Assembly: GCA_937877715.1 (NCBI GenBank) | Contig: CALEHW010000027.1 | Coordinates: forward strand, 1-59,198 | Origin: an uncultured Methylophaga sp. | GTDB lineage: Bacteria > Pseudomonadota > Gammaproteobacteria > GCF-002020875 | DNA: 59,198 nucleotides | Direction: 5' to 3' | Position numbers and translations under genes: made by a program | Notes under the pieces: model-generated | What the model saw: the letters and a program-made list of their open reading frames with translations, nothing else | Databases searched by the model: none | What the model was told of the DNA's origin: nothing | In this document: one piece after another, positions 1 to 8,519 of the stretch | How the letters are laid out: every line of letters starts with the position of its first letter | How positions within the stretch are numbered: position 1 is the first letter of the stretch

Positions 1-687
1 GGCGCATTCCACGGGGGAGGGGCAAATTCTGATGGGGCCGGCGGGTTCAGCGACTTCTTCGAATCTGTTTTTGGCGGAGAGGCCGGCGGAAGAGGTTTCT
101 CTCATGGTGGACATCAACAGGGAGCGGATCAGATCCTGCGAATATCGATCCGTCTGCAGGAGTCCTATAATGGTAGCCGTCGCACCATTCAGATCCCGGA
201 GCTCTCCGCAGAGAGGGAAACTGGTTATGGTGGAGGAGCTGTTGCCCAACAGAGAAGAAAACTGGAGATCCGCATCCCCAAGGGGATCCAGCAGGGACAG
301 AAAATCAGGCTTAGTGGTCAGGGTGCCCCAGGTATTGGGGGAGGGGCACGTGGAGACCTGCTGTTGGAGGTGCAATTTCAGAGTGACCCCCTGTTTCAGG
401 CAGATGGCAGCAATATCATGACAACCATCCCCATTACCCCGTGGGAGGCTGCACTCGGGGGGAGAGTCACCGTCCCTACCTTGGGTGGCAGTGTTGAGCT
501 GAAGATCGGGGCCGGTGCACAGAGTGGACAGAAGATGAGACTCAAGGGGAGAGGGCTACCCGGCAACCCTGCAGGAGACCAGATATTGACCCTGCAGATC
601 CAGACCCCGCCAGCAGAGAACCCCGAACTTGAGAAGCTCTACAACCAGCTGAGAGAGAAGAGTAGATTTAACCCCCGCAATAATTGA
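1..687 (+). CDS. cbpA: DnaJ-class co-chaperone, C-terminal part (CbpA-like), truncated by window edge
   Basis: Frame 1 is open from the first base to a TGA at 685–687, about 228 residues. The visible part begins in a Gly/Phe-rich linker (GAFHGGG..., GGFSDFFESVFGG), followed by the two beta-barrel client-binding domains of CbpA-type DnaJ proteins: LRISIRLQESYNG, then RKLEIRIPKGIQQGQKIRLSGQG, a GDLLLEVQF strand, and the second barrel with PITPWEAALGG and GQKMRLKGRGLPG. There is no CxxCxGxG zinc-finger block, which separates it from DnaJ itself. The J domain must lie upstream of the window. CbpA-type proteins deliver substrates to DnaK in the cytoplasm. The modulator gene cbpM, often next to cbpA, is not present downstream. 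The family is secure; the symbol is a best match. Confidence 0.85.
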   Translation, partial: GAFHGGGANSDGAGGFSDFFESVFGGEAGGRGFSHGGHQQGADQILRISIRLQESYNGSRRTIQIPELSAERETGYGGGAVAQQRRKLEIRIPKGIQQGQKIRLSGQGAPGIGGGARGDLLLEVQFQSDPLFQADGSNIMTTIPITPWEAALGGRVTVPTLGGSVELKIGAGAQSGQKMRLKGRGLPGNPAGDQILTLQIQTPPAENPELEKLYNQLREKSRFNPRNN

Positions 688-796
688 GGAACGAAGTCGG
701 GCAACCCCAAACCGTAGCAACACACCCAGCCCATCTGCCGCACCCCGGATGGCACTCTCTCGCCTTTCAGTTGCGCACCTTGTAAGATTGTCAGCC

Positions 797-2185
797 ATGA
801 GACCAGAAACGAGGCCGGACAACCGAGGCACAAGATCAAGCACCCTGCTCAAACGCCATTCCGTCACTATACTACTACTTTCCCTGCTGGCGATGCCACT
901 GCATGCAGGAACCCTCCCGCTCTCCTTTAGTAGCCGTGGAGAGATCCCCACTCTGGCCCCAATGCTTGCGCAAGCCATTCCGGGAGTGGTATCAATCTCG
1001 GTAGTGGATGCGGAGAAGAGGAAAAGCAGAAGTGGCGATAGACTACCCCGTGACCCACTCAGGAGAGAGAGCTCCGGACTGGGATCCGGGGTCATCATCG
1101 ACCACTACAAGGGATATATAATCACCAACCACCACCTGATAGATGAGACCAAGGAGATCGAGGTGGCGCTGGATGATGGTCGCACCTTTCTGGCCGAGCA
1201 GATCGGCTCGGACCAGGGGACCGACATTGCATTACTCAGAATCCACGCCCCCAACCTGCAGACGATACCACTGGGAGACTCGAGCAAACTCAGAGTAGGA
1301 GATTTCGTGATCGCAATCGGCAACCCCTTTGGTCTGGGAAATACTGCAACCTCCGGCATAGTAAGCGCCCTTGGTCGCTCCAATCTCGGACTGGAGCGGT
1401 TTGAGGAGTTTATCCAGACTGATGCCTCGATCAATATCGGTAACTCTGGTGGTGCCCTCCTCAATCTCAGGGGGGAGCTGATTGGAATCAATACCGCCAT
1501 CCTGGCCCCCAACGGAGGTAGTGTTGGCATCGGATTTGCCATCCCGGTCAATATGGTACGAGAGATCACGGCACAGCTGATGCAACATGGAGCTATCCAG
1601 CGTGGTTATCTAGGGATAACTTCCAAAGAGCTCTCTGCCAATCTGGCCCGGAGCATGCGTCTCGGTGCGGAACAGGGGGTACTGATCACCGAGGTTAAAC
1701 CCAGCTCTCCCGCAGAGAGGGCCAGGGTCCAGAAAGGCGATGTCCTGACCGCGATAAATGGCCACAATATCAGTAGCCCGCCACAGCTGCAAAATGTGGT
1801 TGGACTGTTCTCGGTGGGACAACAGCTTAACCTCTCAATCCTGCGCGGCGGCCACACCCGTCAGCTAGTTGCGACCCTGATGGAACCGGCAGAGAGGATT
1901 GTAAATGGGAGCGAACTGCACCCCAATATGGATGGCGTGGTATTGATCCCGCTCTTGCCGCAACAGCAGAACCGCTACCCTTCAGGTGGAGTTACAGTCT
2001 CATCTGTAGACCCCGAGAGAGCTGGATGGCTACTGGGATTGCGGTCTAACGATATTATATTCTCTATCAACAGACAACCGGTCAACCACCTGGATGATGC
2101 CAGGAAGGCAGCTGCGCTCTCTACAGAGATGGTGATTGTACGGGTCTATCGTGGCGACAAAATTATCGAGATGATTATGCGGTAG
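797..2185 (+). CDS. degQ: Periplasmic serine protease, DegP/DegQ (HtrA) family
   Basis: From the ATG at 797 the protein has about 462 residues. It has a basic start, a hydrophobic stretch (VTILLLSLLAMPLHA, residues 23–37) that fits a signal peptide, a trypsin-like domain and two PDZ domains (about 275–360 and 375–460). The HtrA catalytic triad reads His113 in TNHHLID, Asp143 in TDIALL and Ser217 in GNSGG. DegQ-type proteases remove misfolded proteins in the periplasm. An in-frame ATG at 749 would add 16 residues ahead of the signal peptide; neither start has a good Shine-Dalgarno sequence. The loop before the catalytic serine has Ile where the usual motif has Pro (SINIGNSGG rather than SINPGNSGG). 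The gene ends 11 bases inside the convergent hydrolase gene. A second HtrA protein, AlgW, is 4 kb downstream. Positions 688–796 hold no other gene that I can see. Confidence 0.9.
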   Translation: MRPETRPDNRGTRSSTLLKRHSVTILLLSLLAMPLHAGTLPLSFSSRGEIPTLAPMLAQAIPGVVSISVVDAEKRKSRSGDRLPRDPLRRESSGLGSGVIIDHYKGYIITNHHLIDETKEIEVALDDGRTFLAEQIGSDQGTDIALLRIHAPNLQTIPLGDSSKLRVGDFVIAIGNPFGLGNTATSGIVSALGRSNLGLERFEEFIQTDASINIGNSGGALLNLRGELIGINTAILAPNGGSVGIGFAIPVNMVREITAQLMQHGAIQRGYLGITSKELSANLARSMRLGAEQGVLITEVKPSSPAERARVQKGDVLTAINGHNISSPPQLQNVVGLFSVGQQLNLSILRGGHTRQLVATLMEPAERIVNGSELHPNMDGVVLIPLLPQQQNRYPSGGVTVSSVDPERAGWLLGLRSNDIIFSINRQPVNHLDDARKAAALSTEMVIVRVYRGDKIIEMIMR

Positions 2186-2888
2186 AGGCCCCGAGCGGGC
2201 CATAGGGGGCGCTGCGAATTCTGTCGTGCAGATCCATACGGTAGTGGACGAACTCCTCCTCGCTGTCAAACTGGAGAAACGGATTGCCACTCCGCTCCTG
2301 TGCCAAAGTTGAGCTGATCTGGGTGGAGTAGTTGTGGCCGGGAAACACCGCGGTCTGCGGATCGAAACGCTCCACCAGGCCCCGCAAGGAGTGGTACATC
2401 GCCACTGCATCACCCCCCTCCAGATCACAACGCCCACAACCGTAGACAAAGAGGGTATCTCCGGTCAGTAGATTGCCCGACCTCACGCCCCAATTGCCCC
2501 CCAGATAATAGCAGGTGCCTCCTGGAGTGTGGCCCGGGGTGGCGATAGCAGTAATCTCACTCTCCCCCAAGCTGTGACTGAACGGGGCATCGAACAGATT
2601 CCACCCCATCTCCTCCAGACCAAAAAAGCTGGCATCCTGGCGACTGATATAGACCTCAGCACCGCTCTCCTGTTGCAGCTGCTCCACGCCATTAATATGG
2701 TCACTATGGCCATGGGTCAACAGAATGGTGGTGATCTTGAGCTCCCTCTCCGCGACAAGCTGGAGAATCTTCCCAACCTCCCAGGCTGGATCAACCACTG
2801 CAGCAGTGGCGCTCTGACTATCCTCAATCAGATAGACCAAATTCTCCATCGGCCCCAGCTCCAGGGTATGAATTTCCACCATCATCAA
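2175..2888 (-). CDS. MBL-fold metallo-hydrolase, glyoxalase II-like
   Basis: This 237-residue protein carries the metallo-beta-lactamase metal motif THGHSDH (about residue 58), a second metal ligand in ATPGHTPGG, an aspartate in LTGDTLFVYGCGR and the late histidine in FPGHNY. The arrangement is that of glyoxalase II and related thioester or persulfide hydrolases with a dinuclear metal centre. The C-terminal glutathione-binding domain of GloB is short here, so the substrate is open: a hydroxyacylglutathione hydrolase or a YcbL-like type II glyoxalase are the nearest ideas. Three ATGs in a row start the gene (2888, 2885, 2882), preceded by GGAGAG at 4–10 nt. It is divergent from argA and convergent with degQ. 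Confidence 0.8.
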   Translation of the reverse strand: MMMVEIHTLELGPMENLVYLIEDSQSATAAVVDPAWEVGKILQLVAERELKITTILLTHGHSDHINGVEQLQQESGAEVYISRQDASFFGLEEMGWNLFDAPFSHSLGESEITAIATPGHTPGGTCYYLGGNWGVRSGNLLTGDTLFVYGCGRCDLEGGDAVAMYHSLRGLVERFDPQTAVFPGHNYSTQISSTLAQERSGNPFLQFDSEEEFVHYRMDLHDRIRSAPYGPLGASTA

Positions 2889-2898
2889 TCTCTCCGGT

Positions 2899-2911
2899 TA
2901 TAATTTAACAG
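2899..2911 (+). promoter_or_regulatory. Candidate -10 element of a leaderless argA transcript
   Basis: A perfect TATAAT lies at 2899–2904. Transcription would start about 7 bases later, at or next to the GTG start codon of argA at 2911. There is no purine-rich Shine-Dalgarno sequence and no good -35 hexamer at the right distance, so the assignment rests on the -10 and on argA having no other usable start codon in frame. Confidence 0.4.
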
Positions 2912-4350
2912 TGACCACAAAAACCAAATCAAGGACACCCTCCAGAAAAAAAACAGGGGGGCCGTCCACTACCAGCCAGAGAGACGAGGCAAAGAGCTTT
3001 GTCTCTCAGTTTCGTGGCACTGCGCCATATATTAACGCACACCGCGGCAAGACATTCATAATCACCTTTAGTGGGGAGATGGTTATGCATGGCGATGACT
3101 CGGCCTGGGAGCAGCGACTGCATGACCTGATCAATGATATTGCCCTGCTCAATAGCTTGGGAATACGGCTGGTACTGGTTCACGGTGCCCGCCCCCAGAT
3201 TGAACAGCGGCTACAGGAGTTCGATATAGAGAGCGAGATCATCAATGGACTGAGGGTCACCAGTGATGAGGCCCTGCTTTGTGCCAAAGAGGCGGTTGGA
3301 AATATCCGCATTGACCTGGAGGGCAAGCTCTCCACGGGGCTCCCAAACTCCCCCATGTCCGGGGCCGATATACGGGTTGCCTCCGGAAACTTCGTTACCG
3401 CGCGCCCACTGGGGGTTCGTGAGGGGGTCGACTATCAGCATACTGGAGAGGTGCGACGCATCGATGCTGCCGCCATTGAGCAACTGCTTGATAGGGGCTT
3501 CATTGTGCTGCTCTCTCCGGTCGGCACCTCTCCCACCGGAGAGATCTTCAACCTCAGCAGTGAGGATGTTGCCACCTCGGCATCCATCCAGCTGGATGCA
3601 GACAAGATGCTCTCCCTGATTGATGAACCGGGGCTACTGGACAGCAATAACAGATTGATACGGGAGCTGACCCCGGATGAGGCGGAGGCTATTCTCTCAT
3701 CATCCAGAGAACTGCCAGAGCAGACTGCACGCAATCTCATCAGTGCAATCCACGCCTGCCGTGAGGGGCTTCCACGCGCGCACATCATCAACGGGGAGGA
3801 GAGTGGTGCCCTGCTGCAGGAGCTATTCACCCGTGACGGTGTCGGCACCATGGTGAGCTCCGATCTCTACGAGGATATTCGCCCTGCCACCATTGAGGAT
3901 GTGGGCGGTATCATCGAGCTGATTCACCCCCTGGAGGAGGATGGGATTCTAGTCCCCCGCTCCCGTGAACTGCTGGAGATCGAGATCGGCCACTATACCG
4001 TGATGGAGAGGGACGGCACTATAATCGGGGTGGTGGCAATCTATCCCGACCGGAGACAGAAGATGGCTGAGGTGGCAAGCCTGGCCATCCATCCGGAGTA
4101 TCAGAATAGGGGGTGCGGCGAACTACTACTGGAACATCTGGGAAGACAGTTGATGAGTGGGGATTGGGGTGAGATTGAGAGACTGTTTGTGCTCTCAACG
4201 CGCGCCTCACACTGGTTCCAGGAGCAGGGGTATCTACCGGCGAAGCTGGCTGATCTGCCGATAAAACGACAGGCACTCTACAATTACAAGAGAAAATCCA
4301 AGGTATTCATCAGGGTACTGAACAACACCAACGCAAGCGGGCAGAGATGA
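2911..4350 (+). CDS. argA: N-acetylglutamate synthase (amino-acid N-acetyltransferase)
   Basis: The 479-residue product has the two domains of bacterial ArgA: an amino-acid-kinase fold (about 35–300; PYINAHRGKTFIITFSGE, LVHGARPQIEQRL) and a C-terminal GNAT acetyltransferase domain (about 330–465; VASLAIHPEYQNRGCGELLLEHL, the acetyl-CoA loop). It acetylates glutamate, the first step of arginine synthesis, and the family is normally feedback-inhibited by arginine. The only conventional start in frame is GTG 2911; a TGA lies at 2869–2871. About 30 polar, lysine- and arginine-rich residues precede the conserved domain, more than in E. coli ArgA (443 residues). The stop overlaps the rnt start by four bases (ATGA), so the two genes should be cotranslated. 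Confidence 0.93.
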   Translation: MTTKTKSRTPSRKKTGGPSTTSQRDEAKSFVSQFRGTAPYINAHRGKTFIITFSGEMVMHGDDSAWEQRLHDLINDIALLNSLGIRLVLVHGARPQIEQRLQEFDIESEIINGLRVTSDEALLCAKEAVGNIRIDLEGKLSTGLPNSPMSGADIRVASGNFVTARPLGVREGVDYQHTGEVRRIDAAAIEQLLDRGFIVLLSPVGTSPTGEIFNLSSEDVATSASIQLDADKMLSLIDEPGLLDSNNRLIRELTPDEAEAILSSSRELPEQTARNLISAIHACREGLPRAHIINGEESGALLQELFTRDGVGTMVSSDLYEDIRPATIEDVGGIIELIHPLEEDGILVPRSRELLEIEIGHYTVMERDGTIIGVVAIYPDRRQKMAEVASLAIHPEYQNRGCGELLLEHLGRQLMSGDWGEIERLFVLSTRASHWFQEQGYLPAKLADLPIKRQALYNYKRKSKVFIRVLNNTNASGQR

Positions 4351-4970
4351 GTAAGAAATCCCCTATAGCCAGACGCTTTCGTGGTTTCCTGCCGGTGGTA
4401 GTTGATGTCGAGTGCGGCGGTTTTGACCCGAAAAAAGATGCACTACTGGAGATCTCTGCTGTGATCCTCGACTTCAATGAAGAGGGGAAGCTGGCCCTGC
4501 AAGAGAGCCATGAGCAGCATGTACTACCATTCAAGAATGCCAACCTAGACCCGAAGGCGCTGGAGTTTATTGGTCTGAATGATCCGTGGCACCCCTTCCG
4601 GATGGCGGTTGAAGAGGGTGAGGCACTGAAAAATCTGTTTGAACCGGTCCGTCGTGCGGTAAAGAGTAGCGGCTGCAGTCGTGCCATTCTGGTCGGCCAC
4701 AACGCCTGGTTTGATCTTGCCTTTCTCAATGCCGCGGTGGAGCGCACCAATATCAAGAACAACCCTTTTCACTCCTTCAGCAGCTTTGATACTGCAACTC
4801 TGGGGGGGGTCTTTTATGGTCAGACCGTACTGGCAAGAATGGCCAAGTCAGCAGAGATCAAGTGGGATCAAGAGGCAGCTCACTCTGCACTCTACGATGC
4901 CGAACAGACCGCAAAAATATTCTGCAAGATGGTCAATAAGTGGGATGAGAGCAGTCATAGGCCTCTCTAA
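4347..4970 (+). CDS. rnt: Ribonuclease T
   Basis: The 207-residue protein is a DEDD-family 3'-to-5' exonuclease matching RNase T along its whole length. The metal-binding acidic residues are visible in VDVECGGFD (first Asp and Glu), HNAWFDLAF and HSALYDAEQTA (general-base His and last Asp). Also typical are FRGFLPVVVDVE near the start and NPFHSFSSFDTATLGG. RNase T trims the CCA ends of tRNA and matures stable RNA 3' ends. It starts in an ATGA overlap with argA and converges with grxD, the two stop codons overlapping by four bases (4967–4970). Confidence 0.95.
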   Translation: MSKKSPIARRFRGFLPVVVDVECGGFDPKKDALLEISAVILDFNEEGKLALQESHEQHVLPFKNANLDPKALEFIGLNDPWHPFRMAVEEGEALKNLFEPVRRAVKSSGCSRAILVGHNAWFDLAFLNAAVERTNIKNNPFHSFSSFDTATLGGVFYGQTVLARMAKSAEIKWDQEAAHSALYDAEQTAKIFCKMVNKWDESSHRPL

Positions 4971-5290
4971 AGAGATCTCGAAACAGCTGCCTCCATCATC
5001 CTCTGCAACTCCCCACTCTCCCCCAACTCAAGGATTATGTCACAACCACCAATCAACTCACCATCCACATAGATCTGCGGGAAAGTTGGCCAGTCGGCAT
5101 AACTGGGTAGATTTTCAAAGATCTCCGGATCCTCCAGAATATTGATATAGGAGAACTCAACTCCAGTCCCCTTCAGTGCCGCCGATGCCCTGCTCGAGAA
5201 CCCGCAAACCGGGAACTGCGGGGTCCCCTTCATGTAGATAACAACCGGGTTATTCTTCACCTGCTGATCGATTCTCTCCAGTACATCCAT
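4967..5290 (-). CDS. grxD: Monothiol glutaredoxin, CGFS type
   Basis: From ATG 5290 the product has 107 residues (DVLERIDQQVKNNPVVIYMKG...). The CGFS active site sits at about residue 31–34 (QFPVCGFSSRA), with the WPTFPQIYVDGELIGGCD glutathione-binding segment typical of Grx4/GrxD. Such proteins carry and deliver [2Fe-2S] clusters, often with BolA partners. The chosen start has GGAG upstream at a suitable distance; the open frame runs 29 codons further but that extension is unlike the family. The 43 bases between it and the NIF3 gene suggest cotranscription. Confidence 0.95.
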   Translation of the reverse strand: MDVLERIDQQVKNNPVVIYMKGTPQFPVCGFSSRASAALKGTGVEFSYINILEDPEIFENLPSYADWPTFPQIYVDGELIGGCDIILELGESGELQRMMEAAVSRSL

Positions 5291-5333
5291 TATTACACTC
5301 CAAATTTCCTGACTATATTGGTTGGTAATTATA

Positions 5334-6083
5334 TCAAACCGGATTTGGCTCGTCGACGAAATGGTGCTCCAGACCAAATTCCTGGTTTATCCACCCCCCT
5401 AACGCCTGTACCCCACTCCGCTCGGTAGCGTGGTGGCCGCAGCTGAAGAAGCAGATCTCCCTCTCCATTGCCTCGTGGTAGCTGCGCTCGGAGACCTCTC
5501 CGGTCAGATAGGCATCAAGCCCCGCCTCTGCCGCATGCACAACATAATCCTCTGCCCCACCACTACACCAACCGATCCGTTTTAGGGGGCGTTGGCGACC
5601 GTTGATAACCAAGGGGAGGCGTCCGCCAAGGCCGGCTGCAACCCTCTCTGCCAACTCCTCGGCCCCCAGTGGCTCATCCAGCTCACACCAGCAGACCAGC
5701 TCGGCAGACTCCAGAGTGCCCTCCACGCTGCAGCCAAGACTCTGCGCCCACTGCGCATTGTTCCCCAGCTCCGGGTGGGCATCCAGTGGCAGATGGTAGG
5801 CGACCAGGTTGATCTCATTCTCCAGCAACAGCTTTAGTCGCTTCCGTCGGGGGCCAACCACCCGTGGATCCTCCCCCTTCCAGAAGAGTCCGTGATGCAC
5901 CAGCAACAGCTCTGCATTGCGCTCAACCGCCGCCTCAACTGCATGAATGGATGCAGTTACCGCGGTCACAATCGACCGTACCTCCTCTCGCCCTTCCACC
6001 TGCAGCCCGTTTGGGCAGTAGTCCTCAAAGCGGTCAATCTCCATAAGCTCATTGACTCTTGTTACCAGCTGCGCCCTCTCCAT
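5334..6083 (-). CDS. NIF3/YbgI-family dinuclear metal protein
   Basis: The 249-residue protein has the metal ligands of the NIF3/YbgI family: LLVHHGLFW (about residues 60–68) and, near the C-terminus, CGHHATERSGVQALG. Members form toroidal hexamers with a two-metal site. They have been called GTP cyclohydrolase I type 2, but the physiological role is not settled. The ATG at 6083 is preceded by GGAG at 7 nt; an in-frame ATG 14 codons upstream lacks family similarity. The gene is divergent from algW, and the 112-bp gap contains a 12-bp perfect palindrome at 6148–6159. Confidence 0.9.
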   Translation of the reverse strand: MERAQLVTRVNELMEIDRFEDYCPNGLQVEGREEVRSIVTAVTASIHAVEAAVERNAELLLVHHGLFWKGEDPRVVGPRRKRLKLLLENEINLVAYHLPLDAHPELGNNAQWAQSLGCSVEGTLESAELVCWCELDEPLGAEELAERVAAGLGGRLPLVINGRQRPLKRIGWCSGGAEDYVVHAAEAGLDAYLTGEVSERSYHEAMEREICFFSCGHHATERSGVQALGGWINQEFGLEHHFVDEPNPV

Positions 6084-6195
6084 TTCATCTCCAGAATCTC
6101 TTGTCGAACAGTGAGTATATAACACTACAGCAGCCTGGATTGGGTATGGAGCCGGCTCCTTGAACGAATGGAGTCATCCAAGGATAATGGGGGGC

Positions 6196-7335
6196 ATGAG
6201 CAACCCTACACCCAGCAGCGACCTGATCCGTCTGCTGACCATGGCCCTTGCGGCCATCTTTATTCTTATGCTGCTGCGTCCTGAACTCTTCATGCGCTCG
6301 GGACCTGTGGTAGAGATTCAACAGAGCCAGGGCCTGCCATCCGATAGTGGGCCCGCCTCCTACGCAGATGCGGTCAATAGTGCCGCCCCGGCAGTGGTTA
6401 ATATCAATACCGCCAAAGTGGTCACGGAGCATCGGGTAACCCTGTTTGATGATCCGATCTTCCGCCACTTCTTCGGGGACCGTCTCCAAGTTGTGCCCCG
6501 CAAACGCTTGGAAACCAGCCTGGGCTCTGGCGTGATCGTCAGTCGGGATGGATATATCCTGACCAATAACCATGTCATAGATGGTGCAGACGAGATAGAG
6601 ATCTCTCTTCATGATGGGCGCAGCGGCAGGGCCCGCCTCATCGGCAGTGATCCGGATACCGACCTGGCGCTGCTGCAGATGGAGATGGATGAGCTACCGG
6701 CCATCACCTTTGGCCACTCCAAGCCACTACAGGTTGGTGATGTTGCCCTCGCCATCGGCAATCCATTCGGGGTGGGGCAGACTGTCACCATGGGGATCAT
6801 CAGCGCCACCAACCGCAGTCAACTTGGGATCAGCAACCAAGAGAGCTTTATCCAGACCGATGCAGCCATCAACCCGGGGAACTCCGGTGGTGCACTGGTA
6901 GATGCCGGGGGAAATCTGATTGGAATCAATACCGCAATATTCTCCAAGACTGGTGCCTCCCACGGCATAGGTTTCGCCATTCCGGTGGCAACTGCACAGC
7001 ATGTAATGAAACAGCTAATTGAACACGGAGAGGTGCGCCGGGGGTGGGTCGGGATAGAGATGCAGAATCTAACCCCTGAACTGGCTGACTCGTTTGGGGT
7101 CAAAACCACTCATGGGGCAATCGTAGCCGGAGTCTACCGCAATGGACCTGCCGCAGCCGCGGGGTTGACTCCAGGGGACATCATCACCCATGTCAACGGT
7201 GAGGCGATTCAGAACGGGGAGGAGATTGCCCACCGCGCCCTAAATATGGAGCCTGGAACTGTAATTAAGCTCCAGGGGATTCACAACAGCATAGCTGCCT
7301 CTTGGAGGGTAACAATCGGCCCTAAAGAACGCTAG
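6196..7335 (+). CDS. algW: DegS/AlgW-type site-1 protease (HtrA family)
   Basis: From ATG 6196 there are 379 residues: a single N-terminal membrane anchor (LLTMALAAIFILMLL, about 13–27), a trypsin-like domain with His126 (TNNHVID), Asp156 (TDLALL) and Ser230 (GNSGG), and one PDZ domain (about 285–370). One anchor and one PDZ is the DegS/AlgW plan. These proteases sense unfolded outer-membrane proteins and cut the RseA/MucA anti-sigma factor to release the envelope stress sigma factor. AAGGA lies about 11 nt before this start; ATGs at 6160 and 6187 are alternatives. The 3' end overlaps hisC by 14 bases tail to tail. The position next to the mla–murA–his run is common in Gammaproteobacteria. 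Confidence 0.92.
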   Translation: MSNPTPSSDLIRLLTMALAAIFILMLLRPELFMRSGPVVEIQQSQGLPSDSGPASYADAVNSAAPAVVNINTAKVVTEHRVTLFDDPIFRHFFGDRLQVVPRKRLETSLGSGVIVSRDGYILTNNHVIDGADEIEISLHDGRSGRARLIGSDPDTDLALLQMEMDELPAITFGHSKPLQVGDVALAIGNPFGVGQTVTMGIISATNRSQLGISNQESFIQTDAAINPGNSGGALVDAGGNLIGINTAIFSKTGASHGIGFAIPVATAQHVMKQLIEHGEVRRGWVGIEMQNLTPELADSFGVKTTHGAIVAGVYRNGPAAAAGLTPGDIITHVNGEAIQNGEEIAHRALNMEPGTVIKLQGIHNSIAASWRVTIGPKER

Positions 7336-8398
7336 CTGTCGCCGTCAGTAGTGCCTCGATAAATTGTCTGTTTTCCTCAGGTGAGCCGACAGTCACCCTC
7401 AGGCAGTCTGTCAGCGCACCGCCGGCAGGATCCATATTCTTGATCAGCACGCCTCGCATCTTCAACCCCTCAAATAGCGCCCCTGCACTACCGGGGGCGA
7501 TCCTGAAGAGGATGAAGTTGGCTCTGCTGGGGTAAACCTTGACCACCCCAGGAATACCCTGCAGCTGCTCCAGCAGCTCCTCACGAGACTGACGCAGGCT
7601 TGCCGCCTGCTCATTCAGCACCTCCGCATGTTGAAGAATAAAGGTTGCCGCATGCTGGGTCAGTACATTGATATTGTATGGTAGCCGCACCTTGTTGATC
7701 TCGTCAACACATCGTCTCTCCCCTGCCATCAACCCAAGACGCAGGCCGGCCAGCCCCATCTTGGAGACAGTACGCATCACTAGGAGATTCTCATGCCGTG
7801 GCAATTGCCCCATAAAACTCTCTTCAGCAAAGACATGGTAGGCCTCATCTACCACCACAAAACCGGGGGCGATCTGGATGATCTTCTCGATGGCTGCTCG
7901 ATCAAACAGATTGCCGGTCGGATTATTGGGGTAGGCGAGAAAGATCACTGCTGGCTGCTGTCTCTCAATGGCCACAACCATTGCCTCCAGATCCAGCTCG
8001 AACTCCTGATCCAGCGGAATGCCGATAAAATCCATCCCCACAAACCTGCTGATCATGCTGTACATCACGAAGCTCGGTTCGGGGGCCATCACTGTGCGGC
8101 CAGGCTCTGCAACCGCCAACAGTAACATCTGGATCAGCTCATCGGAACCATTTCCAAGCACCACTCCATGGCCCTCGGGAACATCCATTATCTGCCGCAG
8201 CTGTGTGGTCAGATCACGCGCCGCAGGGTCAGGATAGCGGTTGATCTCCACCTTGCGCACCGACTCCAGCCACTCCTGCTGGAGAGGCTCCGGCCAGTGG
8301 TATGGGTTCTCCATCGCATCCAGCTTGATCCAGTCGCCAGGGTCGGGGACATGGTAGGCGGATAGTGCCTGGATTTCTGGGCGGATCCACTCTCTCAC
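7322..8398 (-). CDS. hisC: Histidinol-phosphate aminotransferase
   Basis: The product is a fold-type I, PLP-dependent aminotransferase of the HisC subfamily: LDAMENPYHWPEPL near the N-terminus, AYPNNPTGN, VVDEAYHVF, and the PLP lysine in RTVSKMGLAGLRLG. It catalyses the seventh step of histidine synthesis. The start is a judgement: GTG 8398 gives 359 residues, matches the family length, and has GGTGGAG six bases upstream. An in-frame ATG at 8500 (393 residues) or at 8554 (410 residues) would add a stretch encoded by the inverted repeat 8393–8509 and the end of hisD, with no resemblance to HisC. The chosen start codon and ribosome site lie inside one arm of that repeat. Confidence 0.9.
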   Translation of the reverse strand: MREWIRPEIQALSAYHVPDPGDWIKLDAMENPYHWPEPLQQEWLESVRKVEINRYPDPAARDLTTQLRQIMDVPEGHGVVLGNGSDELIQMLLLAVAEPGRTVMAPEPSFVMYSMISRFVGMDFIGIPLDQEFELDLEAMVVAIERQQPAVIFLAYPNNPTGNLFDRAAIEKIIQIAPGFVVVDEAYHVFAEESFMGQLPRHENLLVMRTVSKMGLAGLRLGLMAGERRCVDEINKVRLPYNINVLTQHAATFILQHAEVLNEQAASLRQSREELLEQLQGIPGVVKVYPSRANFILFRIAPGSAGALFEGLKMRGVLIKNMDPAGGALTDCLRVTVGSPEENRQFIEALLTATASVL

Positions 8399-8509
8399 AG
8401 GATGCTCCACCCTGTTTCCTGGGTACGTTCTGCAACCTCCATGTTTGCTTGGCGGTAGCCATCCCTGGCTACCGACATCCCAGGAAGCATGGTGGAGCAT
8501 CCTGTGAGA
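8393..8509. repeat. 117-bp inverted-repeat element in the hisD–hisC gap
   Basis: Arms 8393–8423 and 8479–8509 are 31 bp long and complementary at 29 positions. Inside the loop is a second perfect hairpin with 9-bp arms (8453–8461 and 8466–8474, CGGTAGCCA/TGGCTACCG) and a 4-nt loop. The element fills nearly all of the gap after the hisD stop at 8520. In the mRNA the downstream arm contains the hisC Shine-Dalgarno sequence (complement of 8405–8411) and its GTG start (8396–8398), so the folded stem would hide both. It could be a small mobile palindromic repeat or a device coupling hisC to hisD translation. I found no second copy in the window. Confidence 0.85.
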
Positions 8510-8519
8510 CTGTTCATCG

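Noticed and set aside
6148-6159. 12-bp palindrome GGAGCCGGCTCC between the NIF3 gene and algW
   Set aside because: A single GC-rich palindrome with no promoter aligned to it; too little to call an operator or terminator.
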